The notes: generated by a model not told the origin, from the sequence alone. A DNA stretch of 64,000 nt from Nitrosomonas marina (GCF_900110145.1 NZ_FOCP01000003.1:124001-188000), one strand, 5' to 3'. Shown: positions 10,887 through 20,829, counted from the first letter of the stretch. A program made the numbers and translations.

Positions 10887-11968
10887 CTTAGCTTTAATGT
10901 CGACAAACCCACCAACACAAGAATAATGGTAATAATCCAGAACCTTACAACGACTTGATTCTCCTTCCATCCCTTTAATTCGAAATGATGATGCAGCGGC
11001 GCCATTCGAAATACACGCCGCCCGGTCAGTTTAAACGAAGCCACCTGCAACATAACTGACAGCGCTTCCATCACAAATACGCCGCCCATAATAACTAACA
11101 CAATCTCCTGTCGGACAATTACAGTAATCACACCAAGTGCCGCGCCCAGAGACAAGGCGCCGACATCCCCCATAAACACTTCTGCCGGATATGTGTTAAA
11201 CCAAAGAAATGCCAGTCCGGCACCCGCCAAGGCACCGCAAAAAACCGACAATTCTCCGGCATTCGGTATATACGGAATACCAAGATAGTTTGCAAAAACA
11301 ACATGGCCTGCCACATAAGCAAATATTGCCAAGGCACCGCCAATCATTACTGTCGGCATAATAGCCAGACCATCCAGTCCGTCTGTCAGATTGACTGCAT
11401 TACTGGTACCGACTATAACCAGATACGTCAAAACGACGAAGCCGGCCATGCCCAGCGGAATTGCGATTTCCTTGAAAAAAGGCACAATCATTGCTGTCTG
11501 TTCGGGCAATTCGGCTGTTAACGCAAGATACAATGCCACAATCAATGCAATAACTGATTGCCAGAAAAATTTGTTACGAGCTGACAACCCCTTTGGATTC
11601 CGGTAAACGACCTTACGATAATCATCAATCCAGCCGATAATGCCAAATCCCAGCGTAGTCAAAAGCACAACCCAGATATACTGATTGCCCAAGTCTGCCC
11701 ATAGCAAAGTTGTCAACACAATTGCAACGAGAATTAAAGCTCCGCCCATTGTCGGCGTGCCTGCTTTAATCAAATGTGTTTGTGGACCGTCGTCACGAAC
11801 CGATTGGCCGATTTTATAGGCTGTGAGCTTACGGATCATGATCGGTCCAATCAAGAATGAGATTGCGAGAGCGGTCAATGCCGCCAGCATAGTACGCAAG
11901 GTAATATAGCTGAAAACATTGAATGCGCGTATATCCTGAGCCAACCATTGCGAAAACTCTAGCAACAT
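10883..11968 (-). CDS. mraY: Phospho-MurNAc-pentapeptide transferase MraY
   Basis: Polytopic membrane enzyme that transfers phospho-MurNAc-pentapeptide to undecaprenyl phosphate, making lipid I. The 361 residues have about ten membrane helices and the expected polar loops: [19 protein letters not shown] with the catalytic Asp pair, [13 protein letters not shown], and the HHHFELKGW histidine loop near the C terminus. GGAG lies about eight bases before the ATG. It is separated from murF by 101 bases, one of the wider gaps in the cluster, and overlaps murD by four bases. Confidence 0.98.
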   Translation of the reverse strand: MLLEFSQWLAQDIRAFNVFSYITLRTMLAALTALAISFLIGPIMIRKLTAYKIGQSVRDDGPQTHLIKAGTPTMGGALILVAIVLTTLLWADLGNQYIWVVLLTTLGFGIIGWIDDYRKVVYRNPKGLSARNKFFWQSVIALIVALYLALTAELPEQTAMIVPFFKEIAIPLGMAGFVVLTYLVIVGTSNAVNLTDGLDGLAIMPTVMIGGALAIFAYVAGHVVFANYLGIPYIPNAGELSVFCGALAGAGLAFLWFNTYPAEVFMGDVGALSLGAALGVITVIVRQEIVLVIMGGVFVMEALSVMLQVASFKLTGRRVFRMAPLHHHFELKGWKENQVVVRFWIITIILVLVGLSTLKLR

Positions 11969-12069
11969 AACGGTTTCTCCAGTCGCACTATTTCAGGTCG
12001 TATCATCTTTGTCTGTCCGGATTGTTTCTGAATTCTTCTATTGTTTTATGAGCTCAATCACTCAATACG

Positions 12070-13482
12070 TTATTTACCTTCAGCACTGGGAAATTCCAGC
12101 CGTTTCATGATCTGCTCCATACGCATAAAACGCGACCCTTTGATCAGCATTGTCACATCCGCATCCAACAATTGTTCAGCACAATCGAGCAGCGAATTCA
12201 TGTCAGTAAAATGCTGAGCATGATGTCCGAATGCCTCACTCGTATATTTGCTCAACTCGCCTATTGTTAACAGCTTATCTAATTTGGCCAATCTCGCCTC
12301 TTTGCCGATTACGCGATGCAGATCAATCGACGGCTCACCCAACTCACCCATATCGCCAAGCACCAAAATCTTCTTCCCCTTGGCAGCAGACAATACCGCC
12401 AGGGCAGCACGAACTGATTCAGGGTTTGCGTTATAACTGTCATCAATCAGCACAGAATCGTGACGACCACGCTTTTTCTGCAGCCGCCCCTGCACACCTT
12501 TAAAAGCATGCAATCCCGCTGCAATTGATTTTTTATCTACACCAACAGCTACTGCTGCAGCGGCAGCAGCCAACGCATTACGGATATTGTGTACGCCCGG
12601 CACTTGCAAATCGATTTCAATTTCGCCGTCTGGCAAATGGAGTAAAAAATTGCTGCCACCAATATCTGACCGATATTCCGCAAAAATCTGCGGTTTAACC
12701 TTCCTATTAAGTCCAAAATCAATAACTTTTCGATCATTGGCAAGCGTGCGCCATAAAGGTGCATGTTGATCATCTGCATTAATCACAGCGGTTCCCTGAG
12801 CGTTCAAGCCCGAAAAAATCTCGCCTTTGGCCCGGGCAACCGCTTCTACTGACCCCAACCCCTGTATATGCGCCAGACCGGCGTTGGTTATGACTGCCAC
12901 ATCAGGCTTAGCCAATTGTGTCAGATAGGCAATCTCACCCATATGATTCATACCCATTTCAATCACAACGAATCGATGAAAGTCGCGAATCCGTAACAGC
13001 ATGAGGGGCATTCCGATATCATTATTCAGATTTCCTGCTGTAGCCAAAACGACTCGTTTAACCGGTGAATTATTGAACGCATCAATCAGATTGGAAGTGG
13101 ATTGATCCAAGATCAAGGCCAACATGTCCTTCACCGTTGTTTTACCGTTACTACCGGTGACCGCTATAAGCGGCACGGAAAACTGTGCACGCCAGTAAGC
13201 TGCCAATTGCCCCAAACCTATACGCGCATCGTCGACATAAATAAACGGCATCTCTGTAGATACTGAGTCTGCTTCCGTTCTCAGACTTACCATAGCAGCA
13301 ACCGCACCATTATTTTGCGCATCTTCCACAAACCGGCCCCCATCAAACCGCTTGCCGGATAAAGCAACAAAAAGATCACCTTTTTGCAAGGTCCTGCTAT
13401 CTGTACTCACCCCTGTGAACCGGACATTTTCTCCTTGCCAGCGCGCATGTAATATTTGGGCGGCTTTTTGCAATTGCATCAT
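12070..13482 (-). CDS. murF: UDP-MurNAc-tripeptide--D-Ala-D-Ala ligase MurF
   Basis: Adds the D-Ala-D-Ala dipeptide made by DdlB to the UDP-MurNAc tripeptide, finishing the cytoplasmic precursor. The 470-residue Mur ligase shows the P-loop AVTGSNGKTTVKDM, EMGMNHMGEIAYL, the central NAGLAHIQGLGS region and the C-terminal DDSYNANPESVRAAL motif, which is characteristic of MurF. The ATG overlaps the murE stop by four bases. Two Met codons at the N terminus make the start ambiguous by one codon. Confidence 0.97.
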   Translation of the reverse strand: MMQLQKAAQILHARWQGENVRFTGVSTDSRTLQKGDLFVALSGKRFDGGRFVEDAQNNGAVAAMVSLRTEADSVSTEMPFIYVDDARIGLGQLAAYWRAQFSVPLIAVTGSNGKTTVKDMLALILDQSTSNLIDAFNNSPVKRVVLATAGNLNNDIGMPLMLLRIRDFHRFVVIEMGMNHMGEIAYLTQLAKPDVAVITNAGLAHIQGLGSVEAVARAKGEIFSGLNAQGTAVINADDQHAPLWRTLANDRKVIDFGLNRKVKPQIFAEYRSDIGGSNFLLHLPDGEIEIDLQVPGVHNIRNALAAAAAAVAVGVDKKSIAAGLHAFKGVQGRLQKKRGRHDSVLIDDSYNANPESVRAALAVLSAAKGKKILVLGDMGELGEPSIDLHRVIGKEARLAKLDKLLTIGELSKYTSEAFGHHAQHFTDMNSLLDCAEQLLDADVTMLIKGSRFMRMEQIMKRLEFPSAEGK

Positions 13483-15032
13483 GCCCGCCCTCTTTTTCTG
13501 ACCGACAAATCATGCAACACTTGTTGTACAACGGCTGCATCACTTAGCGGGAATCTCTGGCCTTTGATTTCCTGAAATGCTTCATGTCCCTTGCCGGCAA
13601 CCAAGACGACATCGTTGTCTGAAGCACTACTGATTGACTGGTAAATTGCCAGTTCGCGATTGACCTCCATCTGGTAGTTTGGTTTGACCGCACCTGCAAT
13701 AATATCGTCGATGATTGCTTCAGGGTCTTCGTTACGTGGATTATCACTTGTGAAAATGACTTCATCTGCTATGCGTGTAACCACCTCGCCAATCAGTCGA
13801 CGTTTGCCTTTGTCTCTGTCTCCGCCACACCCCAGCACGCAATGCAAACGACCTGTTTTACGACTTGCTTTTCTCAATGACTTGTGCCGCAGTATATCTT
13901 GCAAAGCCATCAATACCTTTTCCAAGGCATCCGGTGTATGCGCGTAGTCTACGATGACGACCGGCCGACCATTACCGCCGAATTTTTCCATCCGCCCTGC
14001 AATTGGCTTTACGGCCTGCAGCGCACGCACTGCTTCTGGAAAGGAAGCGCCACTTGCAAGCAGCGCTGCCGCCACTGCCAGTAAATTGGCCGCATTAAAC
14101 CTGCCCACTAGTCCAACTTCCAATCTATCAAAATTATCCTGATATTCAATATCAAACGAAAGGCCTCGCAGATCGGATTTTAGATTCGAGCCGTATAACA
14201 TTTTGCATTGCTGAGTAGCAGAATTGACAATATCTTTTTGAAAACTGTATCCGATAATTTGGATGGGCTTTTGCTCAAGCTGTTGCAGCAATTCGATTCC
14301 AAGCACATCGTCAAGATTGAGCACCGCATATTTCAAGTCCGGCCAGAAAAACATCCGTGCTTTGGTTGCAGCATAAGCATCCATATCTCTATGATAATCC
14401 AGATGATCACGTGACAAATTAGTCAATACCGCAACAGCCAGCGTTGTACCGTTAAGTCTTCCCTGCTCAATCCCGTGCGAAGAAACCTCTACTGCAACAT
14501 TTTCTGCACCACGCAGCAAAAATTGCCGCAAGCATTTTTGCAAAAACACCGGATCGGGAGTGGTATTCACTGTTGCCTCCAGTTCATCCACAAAACCGTT
14601 ACCCAACGTTCCGATCACTGCTGTTTTTTTTTGCAAAACACTCATTGCCTGTGCATACCAGTGACTGCACGATGTCTTGCCATTTGTACCGGTAAAACCA
14701 ACTACGTACAATTTGCGTGATGGATGACCATATACCATGTCGGCGATCAGTCCGATTTTTTCTTTCAAGCCTGGAACAGCTAGTGAGGGCACTTTCCACA
14801 ATGGATCCCAGGCAAACCCTTGAGCTTCCCACACTACTGCACTGGCACCAGCTGATATTGCCTGCGCTATCATTTTACGTGAGTCGACTCTCCGCCCCGG
14901 ATAAGCGAGGAATATATCTCCTGGCTGAACGCACCGGCTGTCAGTTGCAAGGTTTGCAATGGGCACACCCAGTTTTTTCAGTTGATGAACATCAAATGAT
15001 CTATTCATACGTTCAAAGCCTACTGACATCAT
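13479..15032 (-). CDS. murE: UDP-MurNAc-L-Ala-D-Glu--meso-DAP ligase MurE
   Basis: Adds the third stem-peptide residue. The motif DNPRNEDP in the C-terminal domain is the signature for meso-diaminopimelate rather than lysine, so the wall is predicted to be of DAP type. The P-loop GFTGTNGKTSCS lies near residues 112-123. At 517 residues it is within the family range. The start overlaps the ftsI stop by four bases; Met residues at 2 and 9 are possible later starts. A run of nine A in the coding strand near the VLQKKTAV segment could slip, but it is in frame here. Confidence 0.97.
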   Translation of the reverse strand: MMSVGFERMNRSFDVHQLKKLGVPIANLATDSRCVQPGDIFLAYPGRRVDSRKMIAQAISAGASAVVWEAQGFAWDPLWKVPSLAVPGLKEKIGLIADMVYGHPSRKLYVVGFTGTNGKTSCSHWYAQAMSVLQKKTAVIGTLGNGFVDELEATVNTTPDPVFLQKCLRQFLLRGAENVAVEVSSHGIEQGRLNGTTLAVAVLTNLSRDHLDYHRDMDAYAATKARMFFWPDLKYAVLNLDDVLGIELLQQLEQKPIQIIGYSFQKDIVNSATQQCKMLYGSNLKSDLRGLSFDIEYQDNFDRLEVGLVGRFNAANLLAVAAALLASGASFPEAVRALQAVKPIAGRMEKFGGNGRPVVIVDYAHTPDALEKVLMALQDILRHKSLRKASRKTGRLHCVLGCGGDRDKGKRRLIGEVVTRIADEVIFTSDNPRNEDPEAIIDDIIAGAVKPNYQMEVNRELAIYQSISSASDNDVVLVAGKGHEAFQEIKGQRFPLSDAAVVQQVLHDLSVRKRGRA

Positions 15033-16771
15033 CCCTCTTGTTCTTCCGGCGAAACAGACAGATATCTCACTATATTATTTACAGCAGCATCATGCGGCAC
15101 ATTCAAAATACGCAACGCTCCTGACATCACCTGACTGAATACCGGCGCCGCTACTGCACCACCAAAATACTTTCCTGCGGAAGGTTCATCCAACATTACA
15201 GCAATAATAAGACGTGGGTTTGAAGCAGGCGCATATCCGACAAAAGAGGAAATATACTGTTTTTTTGCATACTTACCATCGATTAGTTTATGAGCCGTCC
15301 CAGTTTTACCGGCTACGCGATAACCATTTACCTGCGCAAGCGGGGCTGTACCTGCAGGTAGTGTAGCCATTTCAAGCATTTGACTGACAGCCATTGCTGT
15401 TTCCTTGGATATAACTCGCTGCCCCATCACTGGAAACTTTTGTTTTTCCAGAGTAACCGGCTTAAGTTCACCACCAGTTGTAAAAATTGTGTAAGCACGA
15501 GCCAACTGCATCAATGAAACTGAAATACCATGACCAAATGACATGGTTGCCTGCTCGACAGGCCGCCAACGGTTATAGGGACGCAACAAGCCGTTTGCTT
15601 CTCCCGGGTAACCTGTTCCAGCAGGCATACCAAAACCAACATTGTCATATATCTCCCACAATGTCTTTGATGGAAGTGACAAAGCTATCTTGACCATACC
15701 GACATTACTTGAAACCTGAATGATCTCTGCAACCGACAGCATACCTTTGTCGCTTACATCCCGAATTACGGACCTGCCAACTTTAAATGTCCCAGGAGAT
15801 GTCTGAAGCTGAGTGCCCGGATTGACATGGCCGGTTTCAATCGCCACTGCAACAGGAAAAGGTTTAAGCGTCGAACCAGGCTCAAACGTATCAGTTAGGG
15901 CTCGATTACGAATTCTTTCGCTAGTGATACTCGATCGTGAATTTGGGTTGTAAACTGGAAAATTCGTCAAGGCAAGCACTTCGCCAGTTTGCGCGTCTAA
16001 CACCACGATACTGCCTGCCTTGGCTTTATGGATTGCAACAGCTTTTTTTAATTCGCGATGCGCAATATGCTGAATTCGTCTATCGAGTGATAATGCAACA
16101 TCCCGTCCCGGTTTTGGTGCACGGATATTTTCCACATCTTCTATTATTCGCCCTTTATTGTCCTTAATTACACGACGACTACCTATTTCACCCGCAAGCA
16201 CCGCATTCCATCCACGCTCCACACCTTCCTGCCCCTGATCGTTGATATCGGTAAACCCGACAACATGCGCCGTTCCTTCCCCCTCGGGGTAATATCGCTT
16301 GAACTCTGTTTCAAACGCGATACCGGGAATTTTTAATGCATGGATTCGTTCGGCCACCTCTGGCACAATCTGTCGCTTAAGATACACAAAGCGACTTTGC
16401 TCGCGATTAATCCGTCGCCCAACCTCGGCTTCATCCATCGCGAGTAAACTTGACAATTCTCTTAATTGCGTAGCATTAATTGCAATTAATTGCGGATCAG
16501 CATACACAGAGGCAACCGGTGAGCTGATAGCCAGTATTTCTCCATTACGATCAGTAATCATGCCCCGATCCGCACTCATTTCAACAACTCGACTAAAGCG
16601 CGCCTCACCTTCCTGTTGCAAGAAATCATTTTGCATGCCCTGCAAATAAGCTGCGCGCACTAACAAACCCGCCATACCGAAAATCAACAGGCCCAATAGC
16701 ACTCTCGCACGCCCTGCGGGCATACTGACTTGCGCGACTACTGTTCGATTAATATGTCTTAGCATCATCAA
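15029..16771 (-). CDS. ftsI: Septal transpeptidase FtsI (PBP3)
   Basis: Class B penicillin-binding protein that cross-links septal peptidoglycan. The 580-residue product has one N-terminal membrane helix at about 24-44, a pedestal domain (about 60-220), then the transpeptidase with the three active-site motifs: STLK at 300-303 (nucleophile Ser300), SSN at 354-356 and KTGT at 489-492. The reading frame starts MMM, so the exact initiator is uncertain. The 5' end overlaps ftsL by 23 bases at most. It acts with FtsW, encoded downstream in the same operon. Confidence 0.97.
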   Translation of the reverse strand: MMMLRHINRTVVAQVSMPAGRARVLLGLLIFGMAGLLVRAAYLQGMQNDFLQQEGEARFSRVVEMSADRGMITDRNGEILAISSPVASVYADPQLIAINATQLRELSSLLAMDEAEVGRRINREQSRFVYLKRQIVPEVAERIHALKIPGIAFETEFKRYYPEGEGTAHVVGFTDINDQGQEGVERGWNAVLAGEIGSRRVIKDNKGRIIEDVENIRAPKPGRDVALSLDRRIQHIAHRELKKAVAIHKAKAGSIVVLDAQTGEVLALTNFPVYNPNSRSSITSERIRNRALTDTFEPGSTLKPFPVAVAIETGHVNPGTQLQTSPGTFKVGRSVIRDVSDKGMLSVAEIIQVSSNVGMVKIALSLPSKTLWEIYDNVGFGMPAGTGYPGEANGLLRPYNRWRPVEQATMSFGHGISVSLMQLARAYTIFTTGGELKPVTLEKQKFPVMGQRVISKETAMAVSQMLEMATLPAGTAPLAQVNGYRVAGKTGTAHKLIDGKYAKKQYISSFVGYAPASNPRLIIAVMLDEPSAGKYFGGAVAAPVFSQVMSGALRILNVPHDAAVNNIVRYLSVSPEEQEG

Positions 16772-17060
16772 GCACTACCCAACGCGACTCATCCACCTTT
16801 CTGGTTGAAATAATTTGAACATAATCTGCAGAAGGAACCTCCATATTCAATTGCATTCTGGCAGCATTTTCAATTTGTCTGCGCGCGATAAGTGTACTTT
16901 GCTCTAGTTGCAGCTTTCCCCATTCAATCTCCAGTTTGCGCGCAACCTTTCTTTCATTTTCCCAGGCCATGTTCCATTTGCGCGCTTCATGCTGCGCGGC
17001 AACCACGCCTAAAGCGCATATCACCAATAACGCAACCAGAACCAAATTAATTTTGAACAT
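16749..17060 (-). CDS. ftsL: Cell division protein FtsL
   Basis: Small bitopic divisome protein that forms the FtsQLB complex. At 103 residues it has a single N-terminal hydrophobic helix (about 3-21) followed by a periplasmic leucine-zipper-like coiled coil (about 25-70, with regularly spaced Leu, Ile and Val). FtsL sequences are poorly conserved, so the call rests on size, topology and position between rsmH and ftsI. It begins three bases after the rsmH stop. Confidence 0.93.
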   Translation of the reverse strand: MFKINLVLVALLVICALGVVAAQHEARKWNMAWENERKVARKLEIEWGKLQLEQSTLIARRQIENAARMQLNMEVPSADYVQIISTRKVDESRWVVLDDAKTY

Positions 17061-17063
17061 ACA

Positions 17064-18038
17064 TCACGCATCGAATTCGCGCGACACGCGCTCGGCCACA
17101 CGCATTACTGCACTTCGGGACCGGCTATTTGCCACAATTTCCTGCTGCCTTGGGCGCACTGCTTTTCCAATTACTTTAAATTGCCGATGACTGAATCGCT
17201 GCAGTTCCATTTCCCGCAAAGGTATGTTACGCGGCACCCTGTTTATTCCTGCAGACTCTCGCATAAAACGTTTAACCATTCTGTCTTCCAAAGAATGAAA
17301 GCTAATCACAACCAAACGACCGCCAACATTCAGCAGGCCCGCACTTTGCTGCAATGCTAACGACAACTCCTCAAGTTCCTGATTGATAGCGATCCGTATC
17401 GCCTGAAAAGTACGCGTCGCCGGACTCTGCTGGCCCTCCCGCTTACGCTCACGTGAGCGCACGACCGCTGTAACAATCTTGGCAAGTTGCAATGTGGTAA
17501 CAATAGGCTGCCGCGCTCTTGCCACAACAATCGCTCTTGCAATCGACCGAGCATACCGTTCTTCGCCATATTCTCTAATCACCTTTTCTAATTCAGTTTC
17601 AGAAATTGTTTCAATCCACTGCGCGGCCGTCATTCCCTTACTGACATCCATTCGCATATCCAGCGGACCATCCGCCCGTAAACTAAAACCCCTTTCAGCA
17701 TTCAATTGTGGCGAGGACATACCCAGATCCAACAAAATCCCGTCCACTTTCTGCACACCCATTTCATGCAACACCTGTCGCATTTGAGAGAAAGCAGCAT
17801 GCCGGATTTCAAATCTCGGCACGTTACATGCTGAATGCTCCTGCACCATCTGCTTTCCCGCCGCAACAGCCGCCTGATCTCTGTCTATGGCAATCAGTTG
17901 TCCATGTTGACTCAAACGCGACAAAATCAGACGGCTATGACCACCTCTTCCATAGGTTCCATCCACATAGACACCCCCCGATTTAATTGCCAACGCATCA
18001 ACGGCCTCATGCAATAAAACTGTAATATGGTCTGACAA
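17064..18038 (-). CDS. rsmH: 16S rRNA m4C1402 methyltransferase RsmH (MraW)
   Basis: S-adenosylmethionine-dependent enzyme that N4-methylates C1402 in the ribosomal P site. The 324 residues show the family opening HITVLLHEAVDAL, the SAM-binding loop DGTYGRGGHSRLIL, the DGILLDLGMSSPQL motif, and RTFQAIRIAINQEL and VISFHSLEDRMVKRF further on. It is the second gene of the dcw operon, 15 bases after mraZ, the standard position. Confidence 0.98.
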   Translation of the reverse strand: MSDHITVLLHEAVDALAIKSGGVYVDGTYGRGGHSRLILSRLSQHGQLIAIDRDQAAVAAGKQMVQEHSACNVPRFEIRHAAFSQMRQVLHEMGVQKVDGILLDLGMSSPQLNAERGFSLRADGPLDMRMDVSKGMTAAQWIETISETELEKVIREYGEERYARSIARAIVVARARQPIVTTLQLAKIVTAVVRSRERKREGQQSPATRTFQAIRIAINQELEELSLALQQSAGLLNVGGRLVVISFHSLEDRMVKRFMRESAGINRVPRNIPLREMELQRFSHRQFKVIGKAVRPRQQEIVANSRSRSAVMRVAERVSREFDA

Positions 18039-18053
18039 ATCATCACCGCCACT

Positions 18054-18500
18054 TCACAAGGAAAACCCTTCCAATTCTGGCGGCATATCATCCTCGCTGA
18101 AAGAAACTGCCTCCTCAATTTGCAGATCCCATTGCTGCTCATCCCAAAGTTCAAATTTTTCCCCCTGCCCAACCAGAACCACGTCTTTGGATAATCCCGC
18201 ATAGCGACGCAAAGGTTGCGAAATCAGTATGCGCCCGGCCCCGTCCATATCCACATCACAGGCACTACCGATCAGCAATCGCTGCATGCTTCGCACTCTC
18301 GAATTAAAACCGGAAAGCTCGCTCAATTTTTGCTCAATAGGTTCCCACACTGGTTGAGGGTAAACCAGGAGGCATTTAGACGGATCAGCGGTCACGATCA
18401 AATGTCCGGAACATTTGGAAACCAGCTCATTGCGATACCTTGCGGGTATCGCAATTCTGCCTTTTGCATCCAAACTGAGCTGCGTGACACCTCGAAACAT
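18054..18500 (-). CDS. mraZ: Transcriptional regulator MraZ
   Basis: Ring-forming DNA-binding protein with two AbrB-like SpoVT domains that represses its own dcw operon in other bacteria. The 148-residue sequence has both half-motifs: DAKGRIAIPARYR near 11-23 in the first repeat and DGAGRILISQPLR near 85-97 in the second. AGAGGG lies four bases before the ATG. As first gene of the cluster, it sits directly behind a promoter with several GTGG repeats (18548-18601), which fits autoregulation. Confidence 0.97.
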   Translation of the reverse strand: MFRGVTQLSLDAKGRIAIPARYRNELVSKCSGHLIVTADPSKCLLVYPQPVWEPIEQKLSELSGFNSRVRSMQRLLIGSACDVDMDGAGRILISQPLRRYAGLSKDVVLVGQGEKFELWDEQQWDLQIEEAVSFSEDDMPPELEGFSL

Positions 18501-18547
18501 GTCGCCCTCTGATTGTTACAGGATAAGTTAACTTGAACTACTTCTAC

Positions 18548-18601
18548 CCACTATTAACCACAATTCCACAGTTATTTCCACTTTAATCAAAAAAAAACCA
18601 C
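18548..18601 (-). promoter_or_regulatory. Probable MraZ operator: GTGG repeat array
   Basis: On the minus strand GTGG occurs five times, with plus-strand coordinates 18548-18551, 18558-18561, 18566-18569, 18578-18581 and 18598-18601. The steps are 10, 8, 12 and 20 bases, close to one helical turn. Known MraZ operators in other bacteria are direct repeats of a TGGG- or GTG-type core with about 10-bp spacing, next to mraZ. The array overlaps the promoter and the start of transcription, as expected for repression. Assignment is by motif and position only. Confidence 0.65.
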
Positions 18602-18608
18602 ACGTCAA
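18580..18608 (-). promoter_or_regulatory. Sigma-70 promoter of the dcw operon
   Basis: On the minus strand TTGACG (18603-18608) and TAAAGT (18580-18585) are separated by exactly 17 bases. The spacer holds a run of nine T, whose length could vary by slippage and change promoter strength. The start of transcription would fall near 18573, giving an mraZ leader of about 70 bases. Confidence 0.65.
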
Positions 18609-18810
18609 GAAAAAATAAAGATATTTCTATATATATGACAAAGACTTAATCAAAGTTCATTTTGAACATAGCGTTACATAAAAAACGTTAGCCAAAACCC
18701 GACCAACCACTACGCCGCACGCGAATGCTCATACTAGTCCGCGCAAAAGTAGTGATGCATCAGGCAACGAGCCATACAAAAAAAAGAATTAAAAAATAGG
18801 AGGGCCTGTT

Positions 18811-18945
18811 ATGGCATTTGGAAAAAAATCAGCGTATGAAAATCGACATGTCAGTACTCATCAGGCGCAGCAAATCGAAAAAAAACATGGTCATGTGATA
18901 AGATTAACGGAGGGCAAAAGGGGTGTAGAAAAAAACACGGCTTAA
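18811..18945 (+). CDS. Small basic ORF, 44 residues, unknown
   Basis: Reads ATG to TAA for 44 codons, beginning MAFGKKSAYENRHV and ending GVEKNTA. It is preceded by AGGAGGG six bases before the ATG, a strong ribosome site. The peptide is basic and hydrophilic (many Lys, His and Gln), with no signal peptide, membrane segment or Cys. It stands alone between the divergent dcw promoter and the efflux operon. I do not recognise a family. The ribosome site makes it a better candidate than most short frames, but expression is unproven. Confidence 0.5.
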   Translation: MAFGKKSAYENRHVSTHQAQQIEKKHGHVIRLTEGKRGVEKNTA

Positions 18946-19427
18946 AAATCCGTTTTACTTTTTATGAGAAATTATTCTGTTAATACGGTTAATACTGTAT
19001 TGATCGCCATACTGAAAATATCCTTGGCATACCGATCAATGGAACAGTCTTCACCGATGAATTACGCATATTCTTCGTGCATTTTTAAACTGCCTTGCCG
19101 GGCGACGCACTGACACGTACAGATATATCATGTATCCGCTGATAAAACGAAGTTCAATACATCAGCATATCTTTACCAGAATACACCCGATCCCGATCAA
19201 CTATTATACCGTTACATCAATACCTTCGCTGACCAAAATTGAGAAAAGAGTCAACGCTTCTAAATACTGCATTGCACCCAAGTCTAAAACTAAATTATCA
19301 CTTCGACACATCCAAGCCGCAATCTTTTACCACCCGATTTTTAACAATTGTCAGTATCTCGTTTGCAACTTGTTGTCGGTACATTTTGCTTCAGTACAAC
19401 GAAATGGCGATCTCCCAAGAGTTCAAC
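18946..19427. other. Intergenic, no supported gene
   Basis: About 480 bases between the 44-codon ORF and the efflux operon. Overlapping frames run through its second half, one of them continuous with the outer-membrane gene, but they lack family character and good ribosome sites. The operon's promoter is presumably here; I could not single out a convincing -35/-10 pair. Confidence 0.5.
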
Positions 19428-20792
19428 ATGCGTATTAACAAATTAGCGATAGAGTCATTGCCACGCCACTTGATATACCGGTTGTTGCTTTTACTAATGC
19501 TCAACTTCTTTATTGCTGCAATTTCTGTCGCGAAAAGCAATGCGCCAGGAGCTTCTGCCCGCCATCAAACCGAGACATCGAACAACCAGCACACACCAGC
19601 AGAGGAAAATGAACTCACATTAAGTCATGCAATCGAACTGGCACTGCTGCATAATCCCGAATTGGCCGCTTTTGCAAAAGAGACGCTGGCATTACATGGC
19701 CTCGTTATACAGGCAGGGCTATTACCTAACCCGGTCATACAATTAGACACCGAAGATGTCACCTCCCGCACGCATGGACCCGCAGCAAGGTTCGATTCTA
19801 TTCGCATCAGCCAGTTATTTGAAATTGGCGGAAAACGATCTGCACGCAGACTTGCCGCCCAATTGACACAGGAAAGTGCCGAGCAGGACTACGCAGCAAA
19901 ACAACTGGATCTTATAGCAAGAGTTGCCAATATTTTCCTGGAAGTGCTGGCCGGACAGGAACGAATGCAGCTTGCCTTGGCCGGACAGGAGTTGGCCAAA
20001 AAAGTAGTAACCGCCGCCTCCAAGCGCGTAAAATCTGGTAAAGCGCCACCATTGGAGAAAACACGAGCACAAGTAGCGCTTGCCACAGCAGAAATCGAGG
20101 TAGAACAGGCGCAGCGTAACCTGGTTTCATTTCGCAAACAGCTGGCATTACTCTGGGGAAATCCAGAACCGCGCTTTGAGCGGGCACTTGGCAATCTTGA
20201 ATCATTTGTAGCCGTACCCGATTTTCAGCTACTTGAAGTCCGGGTACGGCAAAATCCGCTAGCGCTTCGCAGCCTTAAGAATCTGGAACAACGCGAGGCA
20301 TTGTTCGTACTGGAAAAAGCGCGCCGCATCCCGGATGTCACCATTACTGCTGGTATCCGGCGGTACGGCCATGACATACCCAACGATACGACCGCATTGG
20401 TGGGCCTGTCGATTCCGCTCCCCTTATTTGATCGTAATCAAGGCAATCTCCTGGCAGCTCAACAGCGTGTAAACAGGGCAGCGGATGAGCAGGCAGCTGT
20501 CGATTTGCAATTAAAGGCTCTACTTGCCCAGACATACGAATCGTTAATTGCAGCAGATACACAAATCAATAAATTGCGAAACGAAATACTGCCGGGCGCC
20601 AGAGAAACTTTCAGAATGGCAAGCAGAGGTTACGAGCTGGGAAGATTTAATTTTCTTGAATTACTGGATGCTCAACGCACCCTGTTCCAGAATCAGACGC
20701 TGTATTTACAGGCTTTGGCTGATTACCAGCGATTGATTAATGAGATTGAACGGTTAATTGCCGAACCCATAGAAAATTTCAACAAACCCTGA
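19428..20792 (+). CDS. czcC: CzcC-type outer-membrane efflux protein (TolC family)
   Basis: Outer-membrane channel of a tripartite heavy-metal efflux pump. From the Met at 19428 the product is 454 residues. It begins with a signal peptide (basic start, hydrophobic core LLLLLMLNFFIAAI) and continues with two TolC-type repeats, the first opening LTLSHAIELALLHNPEL and later ISQLFEIGGKRSAR and FLELLDAQRTLF. The open frame extends to 19239, but that part shows no export signal or family sequence; an ATG at 19404 is also possible. No strong ribosome site separates the choices. It is the first gene of the czcCBA-like operon, 37 bases before the adaptor gene. Confidence 0.9.
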   Translation: MRINKLAIESLPRHLIYRLLLLLMLNFFIAAISVAKSNAPGASARHQTETSNNQHTPAEENELTLSHAIELALLHNPELAAFAKETLALHGLVIQAGLLPNPVIQLDTEDVTSRTHGPAARFDSIRISQLFEIGGKRSARRLAAQLTQESAEQDYAAKQLDLIARVANIFLEVLAGQERMQLALAGQELAKKVVTAASKRVKSGKAPPLEKTRAQVALATAEIEVEQAQRNLVSFRKQLALLWGNPEPRFERALGNLESFVAVPDFQLLEVRVRQNPLALRSLKNLEQREALFVLEKARRIPDVTITAGIRRYGHDIPNDTTALVGLSIPLPLFDRNQGNLLAAQQRVNRAADEQAAVDLQLKALLAQTYESLIAADTQINKLRNEILPGARETFRMASRGYELGRFNFLELLDAQRTLFQNQTLYLQALADYQRLINEIERLIAEPIENFNKP

Positions 20793-20829
20793 AAACAAAC
20801 TATCGCTGCATGAATTTAAGGAGCAAGCT

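Noticed and set aside
10887-10970. 28-codon N-terminal extension of MurD
   Set aside because: It lies inside mraY, lacks family sequence, and the ATGA overlap at 10883-10886 gives the usual MurD start.
19239-19427. N-terminal extension of the CzcC-type protein
   Set aside because: The added residues precede the signal peptide and would block export; a later Met fits better.
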